The position numbers were made by a program, and so were the translations under genes. From the NCBI RefSeq assembly GCF_039529295.1, contig NZ_BAAAMN010000048.1, positions 117,982 to 181,981 on the forward strand: a DNA stretch of 64,000 bases. The letters are read 5' to 3'. Each line of letters starts with the position of its first letter. Positions within the stretch are counted from its first letter, which is position 1. Below are positions 53,531-62,197 of this stretch, in pieces. The DNA comes from Yaniella flava. GTDB lineage: Bacteria > Actinomycetota > Actinomycetes > Actinomycetales > Micrococcaceae. A model generated the notes under the pieces. The model did no database searches. It worked only from the letters and a program-made list of their open reading frames with translations, and was not told the DNA's origin.

Positions 53531-54181
53531 ATGGCACACGCAGTGGGAATCATCGCAGATATCGTCGGATCCCGCGCGATGGCCGATCGAGCCGCGGCGC
53601 AACGAGCCATCCTGGCAACCTTTGAGCAGGTCGAGCGGGCTGTGCCGCCACGCCGATCCGCCTGGGCCACAGTGGGGGATGAGTTCCAACTTATCTGTGA
53701 CAACTGGCAGGACGCTCTACGGATCACCCTGCGCACACAAGTATTGCTGCCAGACGACATCCAGCTGAGGTACGGCATCGGGCTGGGGCAGATCAACACC
53801 GTTGACGAAGGCGAGGCCGGCCCCATTCAAGACGGCACCGCCTGGCTGCATGCCCGCGACGCGATCCAGGACGTCGAAGCTAGGCAAGAGCGCCTCGATG
53901 ACTCGCGTACAGGTTTCCGCACCGATGACGACGATCTGACCGGCGCACTGACCACACAACTGTTGTTGCGCGACCACGTCGTGGCACGCATGAAAGCCCG
54001 AGAACGACGTCTCTTGGCCGCACTGCTCTTCGGCGCGACGCAAAAGGAAGCAGCCCAGGCCGAAAAAATCTCGCAGGCAGCCGTCTCGCAAGCACTCCAC
54101 AGGTCCGGGGCTATGGCATTATTGGATGCCGACGACGCGCTTTCGATCACCGACGCCAATGCCCACAAGGAGGGCGCCTGA
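53531..54181 (+). CDS. SatD-family protein
   Basis: The product has 216 residues. The N terminus reads HAVGIIADIVGSRAMADRAA, and VGDEFQLICDNWQDAL with LRYGIGLGQINT are the conserved SatD segments. A C-terminal HTH is visible (ALLFGATQKEAAQAEKISQA, AVSQALHRSGA). The stop overlaps the following membrane gene by one base. The Sat operon is associated with acid or stress response in streptococci, but the role in actinobacteria is unknown. Confidence 0.8.
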   Translation: MAHAVGIIADIVGSRAMADRAAAQRAILATFEQVERAVPPRRSAWATVGDEFQLICDNWQDALRITLRTQVLLPDDIQLRYGIGLGQINTVDEGEAGPIQDGTAWLHARDAIQDVEARQERLDDSRTGFRTDDDDLTGALTTQLLLRDHVVARMKARERRLLAALLFGATQKEAAQAEKISQAAVSQALHRSGAMALLDADDALSITDANAHKEGA

Positions 54182-54915
54182 TGCTTGCGGTGCTCACCAT
54201 CCTCGCCGTAGCCATGACCGACCTCATCCGGCTGACGAAAGCCCACGTGTCCGCGCGGGCCGTCCAATTTGTGCAATTGGGATGGTGGCTGGCGGTTATC
54301 TTCGCTGCGGCAATCTGGGTCCGACCCGAAGCGTGGGTGGGAGCAGTCGCCGCAATCGTGGCAGCCGCGTGGTACTTCGGCGCCGAACGCATGGACCGGC
54401 CCAAGCAGGCAGACGATAGCGCACCGTCCACATCGGAGTTGTACGCGTGGACGGCGGTCGCGCTGGTCGTTGTAATTGCCGGATTCGCCTGGCTCGACGT
54501 CGTGGTCTTGCAGTCGTTCGTGCCCGCCGGACTCATGTGGCTGGCACTTGCCCTGTTCTTGACCCAGACCAGTAACCGGATCACCCGCGCCGTCCTGCTC
54601 CTTTCGGGACGCGGAGCCGACGAGGCTCCTGCCGCACCGGGGTCGATACCGGCCAGTCGGCTCAAGGGCGGGCGCGTGATCGGCCCGCTGGAGCGGATCT
54701 TCATCATGGTGCTGACCGTGGTCGGTGCCTATCACGTGGTTGCAGCGCTCATGGCAGCCAAAGGCATCGTGCGCTTCCCCGAGATCTCCGCCGAAGCAAA
54801 ACGCGACGATGCGCCTGCCGAAGTGGGATCCAAGGCTGAAGAGTTTCTCGTCGGCAGTCTCGCGAGTTGGGGCTTGGCCGGCGGCGCAGGACTGTTGGCG
54901 TGGATGTTTGTTTAG
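54181..54915 (+). CDS. SatD-associated membrane protein (DUF3307-like layout)
   Basis: The product has 244 residues and about six helices. The Lys/Arg-rich loop PASRLKGGRVIGPLERIFIM and the closing KAEEFLVGSLASWGLAGG are the kind of segments seen in membrane proteins paired with SatD. It is translationally coupled to SatD. After its stop the base composition drops towards AT and the Abi region begins. Confidence 0.7.
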   Translation: MLAVLTILAVAMTDLIRLTKAHVSARAVQFVQLGWWLAVIFAAAIWVRPEAWVGAVAAIVAAAWYFGAERMDRPKQADDSAPSTSELYAWTAVALVVVIAGFAWLDVVVLQSFVPAGLMWLALALFLTQTSNRITRAVLLLSGRGADEAPAAPGSIPASRLKGGRVIGPLERIFIMVLTVVGAYHVVAALMAAKGIVRFPEISAEAKRDDAPAEVGSKAEEFLVGSLASWGLAGGAGLLAWMFV

Positions 54916-55011
54916 CGAAAGGTGTCCGCAAAATGCGTTATACCTTGATGGATATAAGATGTTCTGTTTTGAAAATTTGGGTCAGGTACATGGAAACCCG
55001 GTGATCAAAAT

Positions 55012-55041
55012 TTGAGTTTCGCTCCTGTAATCGAATATAGT
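55012..55041 (+). promoter_or_regulatory. Promoter of the candidate Abi-associated RNA
   Basis: TTGAGT (55012-55017) and TATAGT (55036-55041) with an 18-base spacer lie just before the hairpin, predicting a start near 55047. Confidence 0.5.
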
Positions 55042-55046
55042 TGTGG

Positions 55047-55102
55047 TCAATAGCTCCCCCGAAGCCTCTCAGCGATGCGCAACTCGGGGGTCCTTTTGTT
55101 TT
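55047..55102 (+). ncRNA. Candidate small structured RNA upstream of the Abi_2 gene
   Basis: From the predicted start near 55047 the transcript would fold with CCCCCGA (55056-55062) against TCGGGGG (55084-55090), enclosing about 21 bases, and end in the T-rich tract TCCTTTTGTTTT. It would be about 55 nt, self-contained, and end 11 bases before the Abi ATG at 55113. From general knowledge, structured RNAs (the abiF motif) occur upstream of some Abi_2 genes. Whether this one belongs to that class needs a covariance search. Confidence 0.45.
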
Positions 55103-55112
55103 CAGGTGCTTG

Positions 55113-56063
55113 ATGGTAGTTCCTTTTTTGTCGCTGGATGAGCGAGTCGAGTACTTATACGACCGTGGGTATTTTCGCGTCGGAAGTATCCAAGATAAAC
55201 ATCGGAGGCGTCTTGAGGAAATCAACTTTCACTATTTTCTCGGGTATGCTAGAAATTTTCGCTATCTGGTCGACAAAGGAAGCATTTCTTCAGCAAAAGA
55301 ACCTGACCTAGTATTTCAGCTTATCGATCTTGACCATACAATATCGGCGCATGCATAGGCGGGGCTGCGGAAGATGGAATGGGCATTACGAAACTCGGTT
55401 ACGAAGCACTACTGTCAAAAATTCGATCCGTATGGCTCGTTCTTGGACGGCGCCCAGTACCGAGAACTGAGCCGTGAATATACCCATGAAGATCTCATCA
55501 AGAATATCTTGGATAATACCCTTAAGCATAGAGAACCGTTCGTCAGGGATCATTTAAGGAGTCGCGCGGATGAAGTAAATGGTGGGGTGATTCCAAGGTA
55601 CTGTGATCATACAAATTTCGATCGTGTAAAAGACTTGGTCTCGGGCCTCCCGCTTTGGGCGGTAGTCGACAGCTTCTCACTGGGCGTGCTAATTAACTTC
55701 ATTAACATGTGCGATAGAGGGACGGGCGATGATCAGATTTGGAAACTTGTAGCCAATGATTTTGATGTGCGACACCGTCTGTTGGGATCAAGCCTCAGCT
55801 CGGCTCGAACGCTGAGGAACATGGTCTCTCACCACCAGCGTTTATGGATGCGCCCGACCCCTAACGTCCCAGCGATTCCAAAGAAATTGCGGCAACTATC
55901 GAGAAGGGTTACAAATAACTCCGTGCTCGCGCCGCTAATTAACATTAGTTTGTACCAGGGTAGTGGTGAGGAACGAGCCAACTACCTGCATGATCTTTTA
56001 GGGGTTGCTGAGAGCGACTCCAACTATTGGTTCGGGTTAGCAAAAGTCGACAATCGGGCATAG
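55113..56063 (+). pseudogene. Abi_2-family abortive-infection gene with an in-frame amber codon
   Basis: The two halves are in the same frame and separated by TAG at 55356-55358. The first half begins MVVPFLSLDERVEYLYDRGY and contains INFHYFLGYARNFRYLV and FQLIDLDHTISAHA. The second continues with AGLRKMEWALRNSVTKHYCQ, then LWAVVDSFSLGVLINFI and LRNMVSHHQRLW, the RxxxxH-type motif common to Abi_2/HEPN-like proteins. Together they make about 316 residues, a full-length Abi_2 protein. Local GC is clearly lower than in the neighbours, suggesting horizontal gain. Either a recent nonsense mutation or a sequence error explains the stop. Confidence 0.7.
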
Positions 56064-56069
56064 TTATAT

Positions 56070-56108
56070 CTCCGGGGTGGATCTGTAAAACCAGGACCAC
56101 CCCCGGAG
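56070..56108. terminator. Bidirectional hairpin after the Abi gene
   Basis: CTCCGGGGTGG (56070-56080) pairs with CCACCCCCGGAG (56097-56108), with one bulge. It lies between the stops of the convergent Abi and ABC-F genes. Confidence 0.65.
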
Positions 56109-56149
56109 CACCTCTATGCAAACAGGTCAATGCGGGGTCTTCGGGCGCG

Positions 56150-57797
56150 TCACGACACTTTCACGACATGCTCCTGCAAACGCAGCTGCGGCCAGTGATC
56201 GGTATCGCGCAGCAGCTGGCGATCATGCGTCGCAAGGACCACCGCGGCGGCAGTGGCCCCCAGTGCTTCAGTGAGCTCATCAATCAGGCGGATAGACAAG
56301 TGGTTGGTCGGCTCATCCAGCAGCAACACCTGGGGACGGCTCGCCAACACCAGGGCCAATTCCAGTCGCCTCTGCTGACCCATCGAAAGCTCACCCACTC
56401 GTAGCTCTAACTCGTTCGAGCCCAACAGACCGAGCTCCTGTAAATCCACAGTTGATCGTGACGATATAACGTTTCGAGCGACTAACCTCTGCACATGCGA
56501 CTCGAACAGCTGACCAACCCGCATTTTGGGTGGCAGCTCAGATTCCTGTTGCAGAAACCCGATCCTCGCATCATTCCGGCGATGGATTGTGCCGGTGCTT
56601 GGTTCGATATGCTGAGCAAGCACATTGAGCAGAGTCGACTTGCCGGCACCGTTCGGCCCGGTGACCACCAATCGGTCGCCGCCCGAAAATTCTAACGACA
56701 CGGGAGGCGTCAGTCGATCGTCGACGGTCACCTTTTCTGCAGAGACGAGCGTGACGCTACTGCGGGAAGACAGTTCGGGAAGCTTGAACGTCAACGGTGG
56801 TTCCGGAACCGTGAGCGCATGAGCTTCCAGCGCATCTTGCCGACGCCGCACATTGCCCACGGTTGATGCAGCACGCGTGGCACGACGATGTTTTCCCGAG
56901 CCTTTTGCGGGACGCCACCCGCTGATGAGGCGATCCTGCGCTGCTTGCAGATCATCTTGCAGCTTGGCATGTTCCACCTGCTCGCGTGCATACTCTTGTT
57001 CCCACTGGATGCGTTCTGCTTGCGACCGCTCGCGATAGCCCGCGTATCCGTCGCCGTAGAGGCGGGGTCGACCATCCGGTGTCGCGTCGAGGCTCACCAC
57101 GGTTTCGGCAACATCGGCCAGCAGTGCTCTGTCGTGACTGACAACAACCACTCCGCCATTGCGATCACGGAGTCGCGCAGTCAAAAAAATCCAGACCGCT
57201 GCGGTCCAGATGGTTGGTTGGCTCATCTAAGAGCAGGAAATCGTGGGCGCCACCCAATAGGCAGGCCAACCGGACACGATAACGCTGCCCAACCGAGAGT
57301 TCCGATAGTAGGACCGTGCCGTCGGTTTCGGCTTCGAGCGCTTCGAGCGCCAGTTGAACCCGACGCTCGGCGTCCCAGGCATCAATCGCTTCCGCACGTT
57401 CAAGTGCGACGGCAAAGCGCTCCTCAGCGTCGGTGTCGCCGTCGGCTAGCGCCTGACCCGCGGCATCGAGTTCAGCCAGTGCATCGACCGATGGAGCAAT
57501 GGTTTCGGCTACCGCATCGCCGACGGTTCGATCATCAGCGATCGACATTTCCTGTTCGGCGACACCGATGGTGCCATGGCGTGCCACGGTTCCGGCATCG
57601 GGCGTAAATCGACCCATGAGTAGATGAAGAAGGGTGGTCTTGCCGCGTCCGTTCTCACCGACGATGGCGATGCGTGATGTTGGCGTGACGGTTAGGTCCA
57701 GGTCGTGCAAAACCTGTTGTGTTCCGAGAGTAAGTTCAACGTTATTGAGCGATAAATGGGCGCGCGAATGCGCCGAAGAAGGAGTTGTGGAAGGCAT
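56150..57797 (-). pseudogene. ABC-F protein gene (antibiotic-resistance type) with a +1 frameshift
   Basis: The N-terminal half starts at the ATG at 57797 after AAGGA. It has Walker A GENGRGKTT, signature LSVGQRYRV and Walker B LLLDEPTNHLD. The C-terminal half, in another frame, continues LTARLRDRNGG and VVVVSHDRALL, then a linker and Walker A GPNGAGKST, signature LSMGQQRRL and LLLDEPTNHL. The frames change at a run of seven T (A7 at 57183-57189 on the plus strand). Removing one base restores a protein of about 548 residues. There are no membrane helices, as expected for ribosome-protecting ABC-F factors. Confidence 0.85.
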
Positions 57798-57808
57798 ATA
57801 CATTCCTT

Positions 57809-57831
57809 GAAAAAGTCGCGTCAAGACGCGA
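57809..57831 (-). terminator. Attenuator-type terminator in the ABC-F leader
   Basis: On the minus strand TCGCGTC and GACGCGA form a perfect 7-bp stem with a two-base loop, followed by CTTTTTC. It ends 12 bases before the ABC-F ATG, so it would stop transcription inside the leader. Confidence 0.7.
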
Positions 57832-57919
57832 AAAAGTAACAGCGACCAAAATGGCCTTGGATACACGGAAACCCCGGCTCGGATCAGAGACCAACGAGCG
57901 CAAAAGGGCCTGTCGGCTG

Positions 57920-57949
57920 TTAAAGGAACAAAAGAATTTGCATAGCCAT
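57920..57949 (-). CDS. Leader peptide of the ABC-F gene (9 residues)
   Basis: The short frame encodes MAMQILLFL and a TAA stop. The ATG lies six bases after a TACACT hexamer (57956-57961), so the mRNA would be leaderless. Stalling of a drug-bound ribosome on this peptide would be the usual way to release a downstream attenuator. The function is inferred from position. The peptide is too short to prove by sequence alone. Confidence 0.45.
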   Translation of the reverse strand: MAMQILLFL

Positions 57950-57955
57950 GCCCAA

Positions 57956-57984
57956 AGTGTAACCGACACGCATTTTGTTGACCA
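57956..57984 (-). promoter_or_regulatory. Promoter of the ABC-F leader transcript
   Basis: On the minus strand TGGTCA (57979-57984) and TACACT (57956-57961) are spaced by 17 bases and lie just upstream of the leader-peptide ATG. Confidence 0.5.
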
Positions 57985-58297
57985 GTCGCCTAAATGTAGG
58001 GAAGCCCGCATTTTCTATAGCAGCTGGTGAGTAGCTAAAGGGTGCTTGAGGGGCGTTGTGTGGCATCTGGCATAGGAAGGGCAGCTTTATGCAATTTTGA
58101 AGCACTTCGGCCCCTAAGTGCGATTCGGGCTCGAGGATGTATGAAGCTTTGAGTATTAGCTACCAAAAGTGATCTATGCCATGTTATCCTTTTCGCGGTC
58201 CACTCATAAGTGTGCCCAAGTATGTTGTATGAATCGTTTGTGCCTCATGTCAAAAGGACCGAGCACACGGATTCCTCACTCTCGAAGGGAACACCGC
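57985..58297. other. Divergent intergenic region before the repeat-rich surface protein
   Basis: I see no gene here. The right end carries the leader of the surface protein with CGAAGGGAACACC just before its ATG, similar to the leader at 61247. An in-frame ATG at 58169 has no ribosome site and is not used. Confidence 0.4.
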
Positions 58298-60607
58298 ATG
58301 ACGGAAGAAGAAAATAAAAAGAAGGGTCGGCTAGCCACGGCCGTGCTTGCCGGCTCTGCTCTTGCGTTTAGCTCGTTTGCAATAGGAGCACCTGCTGCTT
58401 TTGCTACCGCAGCGCAATCTCCAGAAGCTACTGAGTCCAGTTCAGCTGCTCCAGAAACTACTGAGAGCCGCGAAACGCCGGTCGAGTCAGATAGCGGAGA
58501 GACTTCGGACGAAGAAACCAGTCCGGAGGAAGATCCGACTGCGACCGATGCAGCTACCACGGAGGATCCCACTCCGACAGATGATCCATCGGAAACGAGT
58601 CAACCAGAATCTGCTGATGATGGGTCGACCGAAGTTGATTCGACGTCGGATACTGTCTCACCGATGAATCAGGAATCTCCTGACGCTGACTTAGATGTTA
58701 GGGAAGGAGCTGTCGGAGATACCGTTACGGTGACAGGTTCCGGGTTCGAGCCGAACACGAGTGTTGACCTTGTGTGGGCAGCCCAGGCTGCAGACGCTGA
58801 GCGGATCCAGCTCGGCGAGGTTGAGGTTGATGGTGATGGGAATCTAGCTGACGGTGCTTCCTTTACCGTTCCAGACGGTTCGCTTGTTGGAACGCATTGG
58901 GTCTATGTAGGTGAAGACGGGCCGACGCTGAGCTTCAACGTTGTTTCCGACGATGACGAAGCTGAACGACTCGTCTCACTGCGTACTAACCCAGGTGCAG
59001 GTGCTGCGGGTGCCAACTTTGAAGTGAATGGGAGTGGCTATTCCCCTGAGGGTGACGTAGAGCTGGCTATGGTTTCTGAAGATGGAACCACCATCCTTGA
59101 GCACACAGCTGAGGCGAACGAGTCAGGTTACTTTGAGGCTGAATTTGCGGTCCCAGAAGATGCAGTGAACGGCGTTTATGACATCACCGCCAGGGATGTT
59201 CAGAGCGATTCCACCACGAGTGGCCAATTTAACGTTACCAATGCGACACTGACGATTGCCCCTGAAACGATTGACGAAGACGACTTTCAGGAGACTGGCG
59301 TCACCCATACGGTTGATGGCCTAAGAGAAGGCGATGAAGTCCAATTCAGCGTCGGAAACGCCTTTAGCCCGATGGAGCACCTCTCTGATACAGCTACAGC
59401 CGATGAAGATGGCGTGGCCGAGTACATTGTGCAGCCTGATGAGGAAGACGTCTTCATCGGTAACTACAGCACCCAGGTCTCGTATGTGGACAGCGGAGCT
59501 GAAATCGCATCGGGTAACTTCGAGGTAACGAGCGAAGAACTGCAGCTCAACTTATCTGCAAGCCAAGTACCACAAGGTGGCTCGATCATGGTCACAGGTG
59601 AAAACTTCACCCCTGAGGGTGATGTCACATTGACCTGGGGCCCAGACGCAGAGAGCGTGGAGTTCCAAGCCTATGAGAACGGCGAGATTAGTCATTCACT
59701 GGAGATTCCCGAAGACGCTGCGCCCGGCACGAACGACGTCACTGTCACTGATGAAACCTCGGGTGACTCGACCACTCGAGAGCTCACCGTTACTGGCGAC
59801 CCAGTGCTGGACCCAGACATCGATTTGAATGTCGATAACGCGTACCCGGGTGACACCGTATCCGTTTCCGGGTCGGGCTTTACCGAAGATGGTGACGTTG
59901 AATTCAGCATTAACCCACCAGTGGGCGAGGCCGTTGCAAACGCTGACGGCGAGTTCAATGCTGAAGTCACGATCCCTGAGGATCTTGAGCCGGGTGATCA
60001 CACGTTCACTGCGCTTGATGTCGAATCTGGTGAAGAAGCCACTGCCGACTTCACGGTCAATGATCCAGCCGACCAGGTCACTGAACCGGCTCTGTCGATT
60101 GATCCTGAACGCATCGAACTCGACGACTTCATCGGTGAAGAAGACGATGACAACGGCGTCGTACACACGGTCGTTGGACTCGAAGCTGGCGCTGACTACA
60201 CCTACGCGGTGAGCGGTCCTGAAGGCGTCAACGACTTCGAGCAGACTGAGACCGCCAATGACGAAGGCGAAGCTCAATTCGTGATTCACGGTTACGAAGT
60301 AGCGAACCCAGCTGTCTACCTCGGTGACTACACCACTGTGGTCACTTCTGTTGATCCAGACGGCAATGCTGTAGAACTCACCGGCAACTTCTCAGTTGTA
60401 AGTGATGATGGCAGCGCTGGTGACGGCTCCGGACCAGACGGTTCCGGTGATTACACTGGCGACCCAGTCGACATGAACGGTTCCGCACTGGCTCAGACCG
60501 GTGCAACTTCCGGTCAGCTGGGCCTCATTGCAGGTGCCCTGCTGCTGATGGGTGGCGCGTTTGTTGTTTTCGCAAACCGCGGTCGTCTCTTCGGACGGAA
60601 GCACTAA
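58298..60607 (+). CDS. LAXTG-anchored surface protein with repeated beta domains
   Basis: The product has 769 residues. A signal peptide ends near GAPAAFATA (about residue 36), followed by a Ser/Thr/Glu-rich acidic stalk of about 100 residues. Then come several beta-sandwich-like repeats, each carrying TVTGSGF, FEVNGSGYSPEGDVEL, MVTGENFTPEGDVTLTW or VSVSGSGFTEDGDVEF and ending in an IPEDxxPG or VPEDAVNG turn. The C terminus carries LAQTG (731-735), a hydrophobic helix and RGRLFGRKH. LAXTG is the site preferred by class E sortases of actinobacteria. A strong terminator follows. Confidence 0.85.
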   Translation: MTEEENKKKGRLATAVLAGSALAFSSFAIGAPAAFATAAQSPEATESSSAAPETTESRETPVESDSGETSDEETSPEEDPTATDAATTEDPTPTDDPSETSQPESADDGSTEVDSTSDTVSPMNQESPDADLDVREGAVGDTVTVTGSGFEPNTSVDLVWAAQAADAERIQLGEVEVDGDGNLADGASFTVPDGSLVGTHWVYVGEDGPTLSFNVVSDDDEAERLVSLRTNPGAGAAGANFEVNGSGYSPEGDVELAMVSEDGTTILEHTAEANESGYFEAEFAVPEDAVNGVYDITARDVQSDSTTSGQFNVTNATLTIAPETIDEDDFQETGVTHTVDGLREGDEVQFSVGNAFSPMEHLSDTATADEDGVAEYIVQPDEEDVFIGNYSTQVSYVDSGAEIASGNFEVTSEELQLNLSASQVPQGGSIMVTGENFTPEGDVTLTWGPDAESVEFQAYENGEISHSLEIPEDAAPGTNDVTVTDETSGDSTTRELTVTGDPVLDPDIDLNVDNAYPGDTVSVSGSGFTEDGDVEFSINPPVGEAVANADGEFNAEVTIPEDLEPGDHTFTALDVESGEEATADFTVNDPADQVTEPALSIDPERIELDDFIGEEDDDNGVVHTVVGLEAGADYTYAVSGPEGVNDFEQTETANDEGEAQFVIHGYEVANPAVYLGDYTTVVTSVDPDGNAVELTGNFSVVSDDGSAGDGSGPDGSGDYTGDPVDMNGSALAQTGATSGQLGLIAGALLLMGGAFVVFANRGRLFGRKH

Positions 60608-60644
60608 CGAGATAAGAACTCTCTGAGTTCTCTATAAATAGAAG

Positions 60645-60690
60645 GAACCGCTTCCTACTCGAACACACGAGTAGGAAGCGGTTCTTTTAT
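60645..60690 (+). terminator. Strong rho-independent terminator
   Basis: A perfect 17-bp stem (60645-60661 with 60668-60684) and a six-base loop are followed by TTTTAT. It ends the surface protein transcript. Confidence 0.95.
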
Positions 60691-60711
60691 GCCCAACAGG
60701 AAACCGCGCTG

Positions 60712-60984
60712 CTAGCCGGAACCGTGCCCATACTCGTCATCGGGTACCGGCAGTGCCATCGGCGCAATGCCTGCTCTGCTTGCCAGCTCTTCGAGCGATT
60801 TCAACGTGATATTTCGAACCCCACGTTCGATATCTCCCATATAACTTCTTGCGTAGCCGAGTTGTGCTGCGAATGTGTCCTGGCTGGTACTGCTCTCGAG
60901 TCTTACCCGGCGTAAGTTCCGGCCTACGAGGCGTTGTAGCTCCCCGCGAGTATCGCCGTGCGTGACTTCAGTGTTAGGTTGCAT
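60712..60984 (-). CDS. XRE-family regulator
   Basis: The product has 90 residues and consists of one helix-turn-helix: NLRRVRLESSTSQDTFAAQL, then GYARSYMGDIERGVRNITLK and SLEELASRAGI. No effector domain is present. It is divergent from the secreted paralogue at 61264, so it may regulate that gene. Confidence 0.85.
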   Translation of the reverse strand: MQPNTEVTHGDTRGELQRLVGRNLRRVRLESSTSQDTFAAQLGYARSYMGDIERGVRNITLKSLEELASRAGIAPMALPVPDDEYGHGSG

Positions 60985-61263
60985 TGTTGTGAAAATTCAC
61001 CGCTCAATCCTTCAGTCGCATTGTGCCTGTGCTGGCACTCCCGTCACACTCTAGCTGTTCAGAAAAGTGGGGTTGATATGGGAAGATTCTATGTTGACTG
61101 ACCAACACCTGTGAATCTGCCAATTTGCTAGCTCCATAGATTTTCACCGTGTTAGCCTGACCTTGTCTCCACTTCATGAGGTGTCCATCGCACAGCGATG
61201 GGTTGAAAGTCTCCATCACTCTTCGAGATACAAAGGAACTAACCTTTCCGAAGGGAGCACCAC

Positions 61264-61995
61264 ATGACGGAAGCACAAGTCACCAAAAATGGCCGCCGAG
61301 TCACCGCTATGCTCGCCGGCTCCGCTCTGACCGTTGGTACCATCGCGATGGGCGCACCCGCTGCGTTCGCAGACAATGACGAACAGCAAGGCGATGTCGC
61401 CACACAAGACCAACAATCCGGTACCGAAGTCAACCACACTTTTGAACTGGAAACCAAAGAAGCAAAACCTGGTGAGACCGTAGGGATCACCGGTGAAGGT
61501 TTCACCCCGAACGCTGAAGTCATGATCGACTTGGGTAACGAAATGATGGTCACCCAGCACGCCGATGAGCAGGGCAACCTGGACGGCGAATTTACCATCC
61601 CTGACTCTGTCGATGACGACACCTACAAGCTCGCCGTGGAGGAAAATGGCCACATCGCCTACTCCCAGTTAGAAGTCCTCGAGGATGACCGAGATGACGG
61701 CGAAGTCGAAGTCGACCTGGAGTCGGATACCCTCCTCCACGGTGACTCAGTCCAGGTTTCGGGTGAGAACTTTACCCCGCGGGGCGAAGTGACCGTCAAT
61801 TGGAACCGTGAACAGAACATTGCAGCTGACGAGGACGGCAACATTCTTACTGAGATCTCCATCCCTGAAGACGCCGAGGTCGGCGAACACGATCTGACGG
61901 TCGCGGATCAGGAAACCGGACAGGAAGATGTTGAAGAGTACACCGTCAGTGACAGTATAGAATCCGACGATGGTGAAGATCGCGACGACGACTAA
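61264..61995 (+). CDS. Secreted repeat protein, paralogue of the surface protein, without anchor
   Basis: The product has 243 residues. The signal peptide RRVTAMLAGSALTVGTIAMG closely resembles that of the LAQTG protein. Two repeats of the same beta domain follow (VGITGEGFTPNAEVMIDL and VQVSGENFTPRGEVTVNW), with IPDS and IPEDAEVGEHDLTV turns. The tail is acidic and there is no sorting signal or transmembrane helix, so the protein is probably released. CGAAGGGAGCACC before the ATG is nearly the same as in the anchored paralogue. Confidence 0.8.
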   Translation: MTEAQVTKNGRRVTAMLAGSALTVGTIAMGAPAAFADNDEQQGDVATQDQQSGTEVNHTFELETKEAKPGETVGITGEGFTPNAEVMIDLGNEMMVTQHADEQGNLDGEFTIPDSVDDDTYKLAVEENGHIAYSQLEVLEDDRDDGEVEVDLESDTLLHGDSVQVSGENFTPRGEVTVNWNREQNIAADEDGNILTEISIPEDAEVGEHDLTVADQETGQEDVEEYTVSDSIESDDGEDRDDD

Positions 61996-62039
61996 CCCCG
62001 TCGTACATCAGAACTGAATACTGAACCGAACACGAATCA

Positions 62040-62079
62040 GGAACCGGCATCTGGTGTCTATACATCGGGTGCCGGTTCC
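62040..62079. terminator. Hairpin downstream of the secreted repeat protein
   Basis: GGAACCGGCA (62040-62049) pairs with TGCCGGTTCC (62070-62079). The loop is about 20 bases, and there is no clear T tract. Confidence 0.5.
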
Positions 62080-62197
62080 GCGCGTTGGAGCGGGTGGCCG
62101 ACCGCCCGAACTCTCGACACTACCGAGTGCAGCTGACACACTTGAAGTGGAGCCAATGTCGGTTTAAATCGACACCACAATGTTTAGGAGGCCCACC

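Noticed and set aside
57742..58011. 89-codon minus-strand frame across the ABC-F leader
   Set aside because: It overlaps the attenuator and lacks a ribosome site. The short frame at 57949 fits the promoter much better.
59829..60212. Alternative frame inside the surface-protein repeats
   Set aside because: It arises from repeat codon bias and has no ribosome site or family features.
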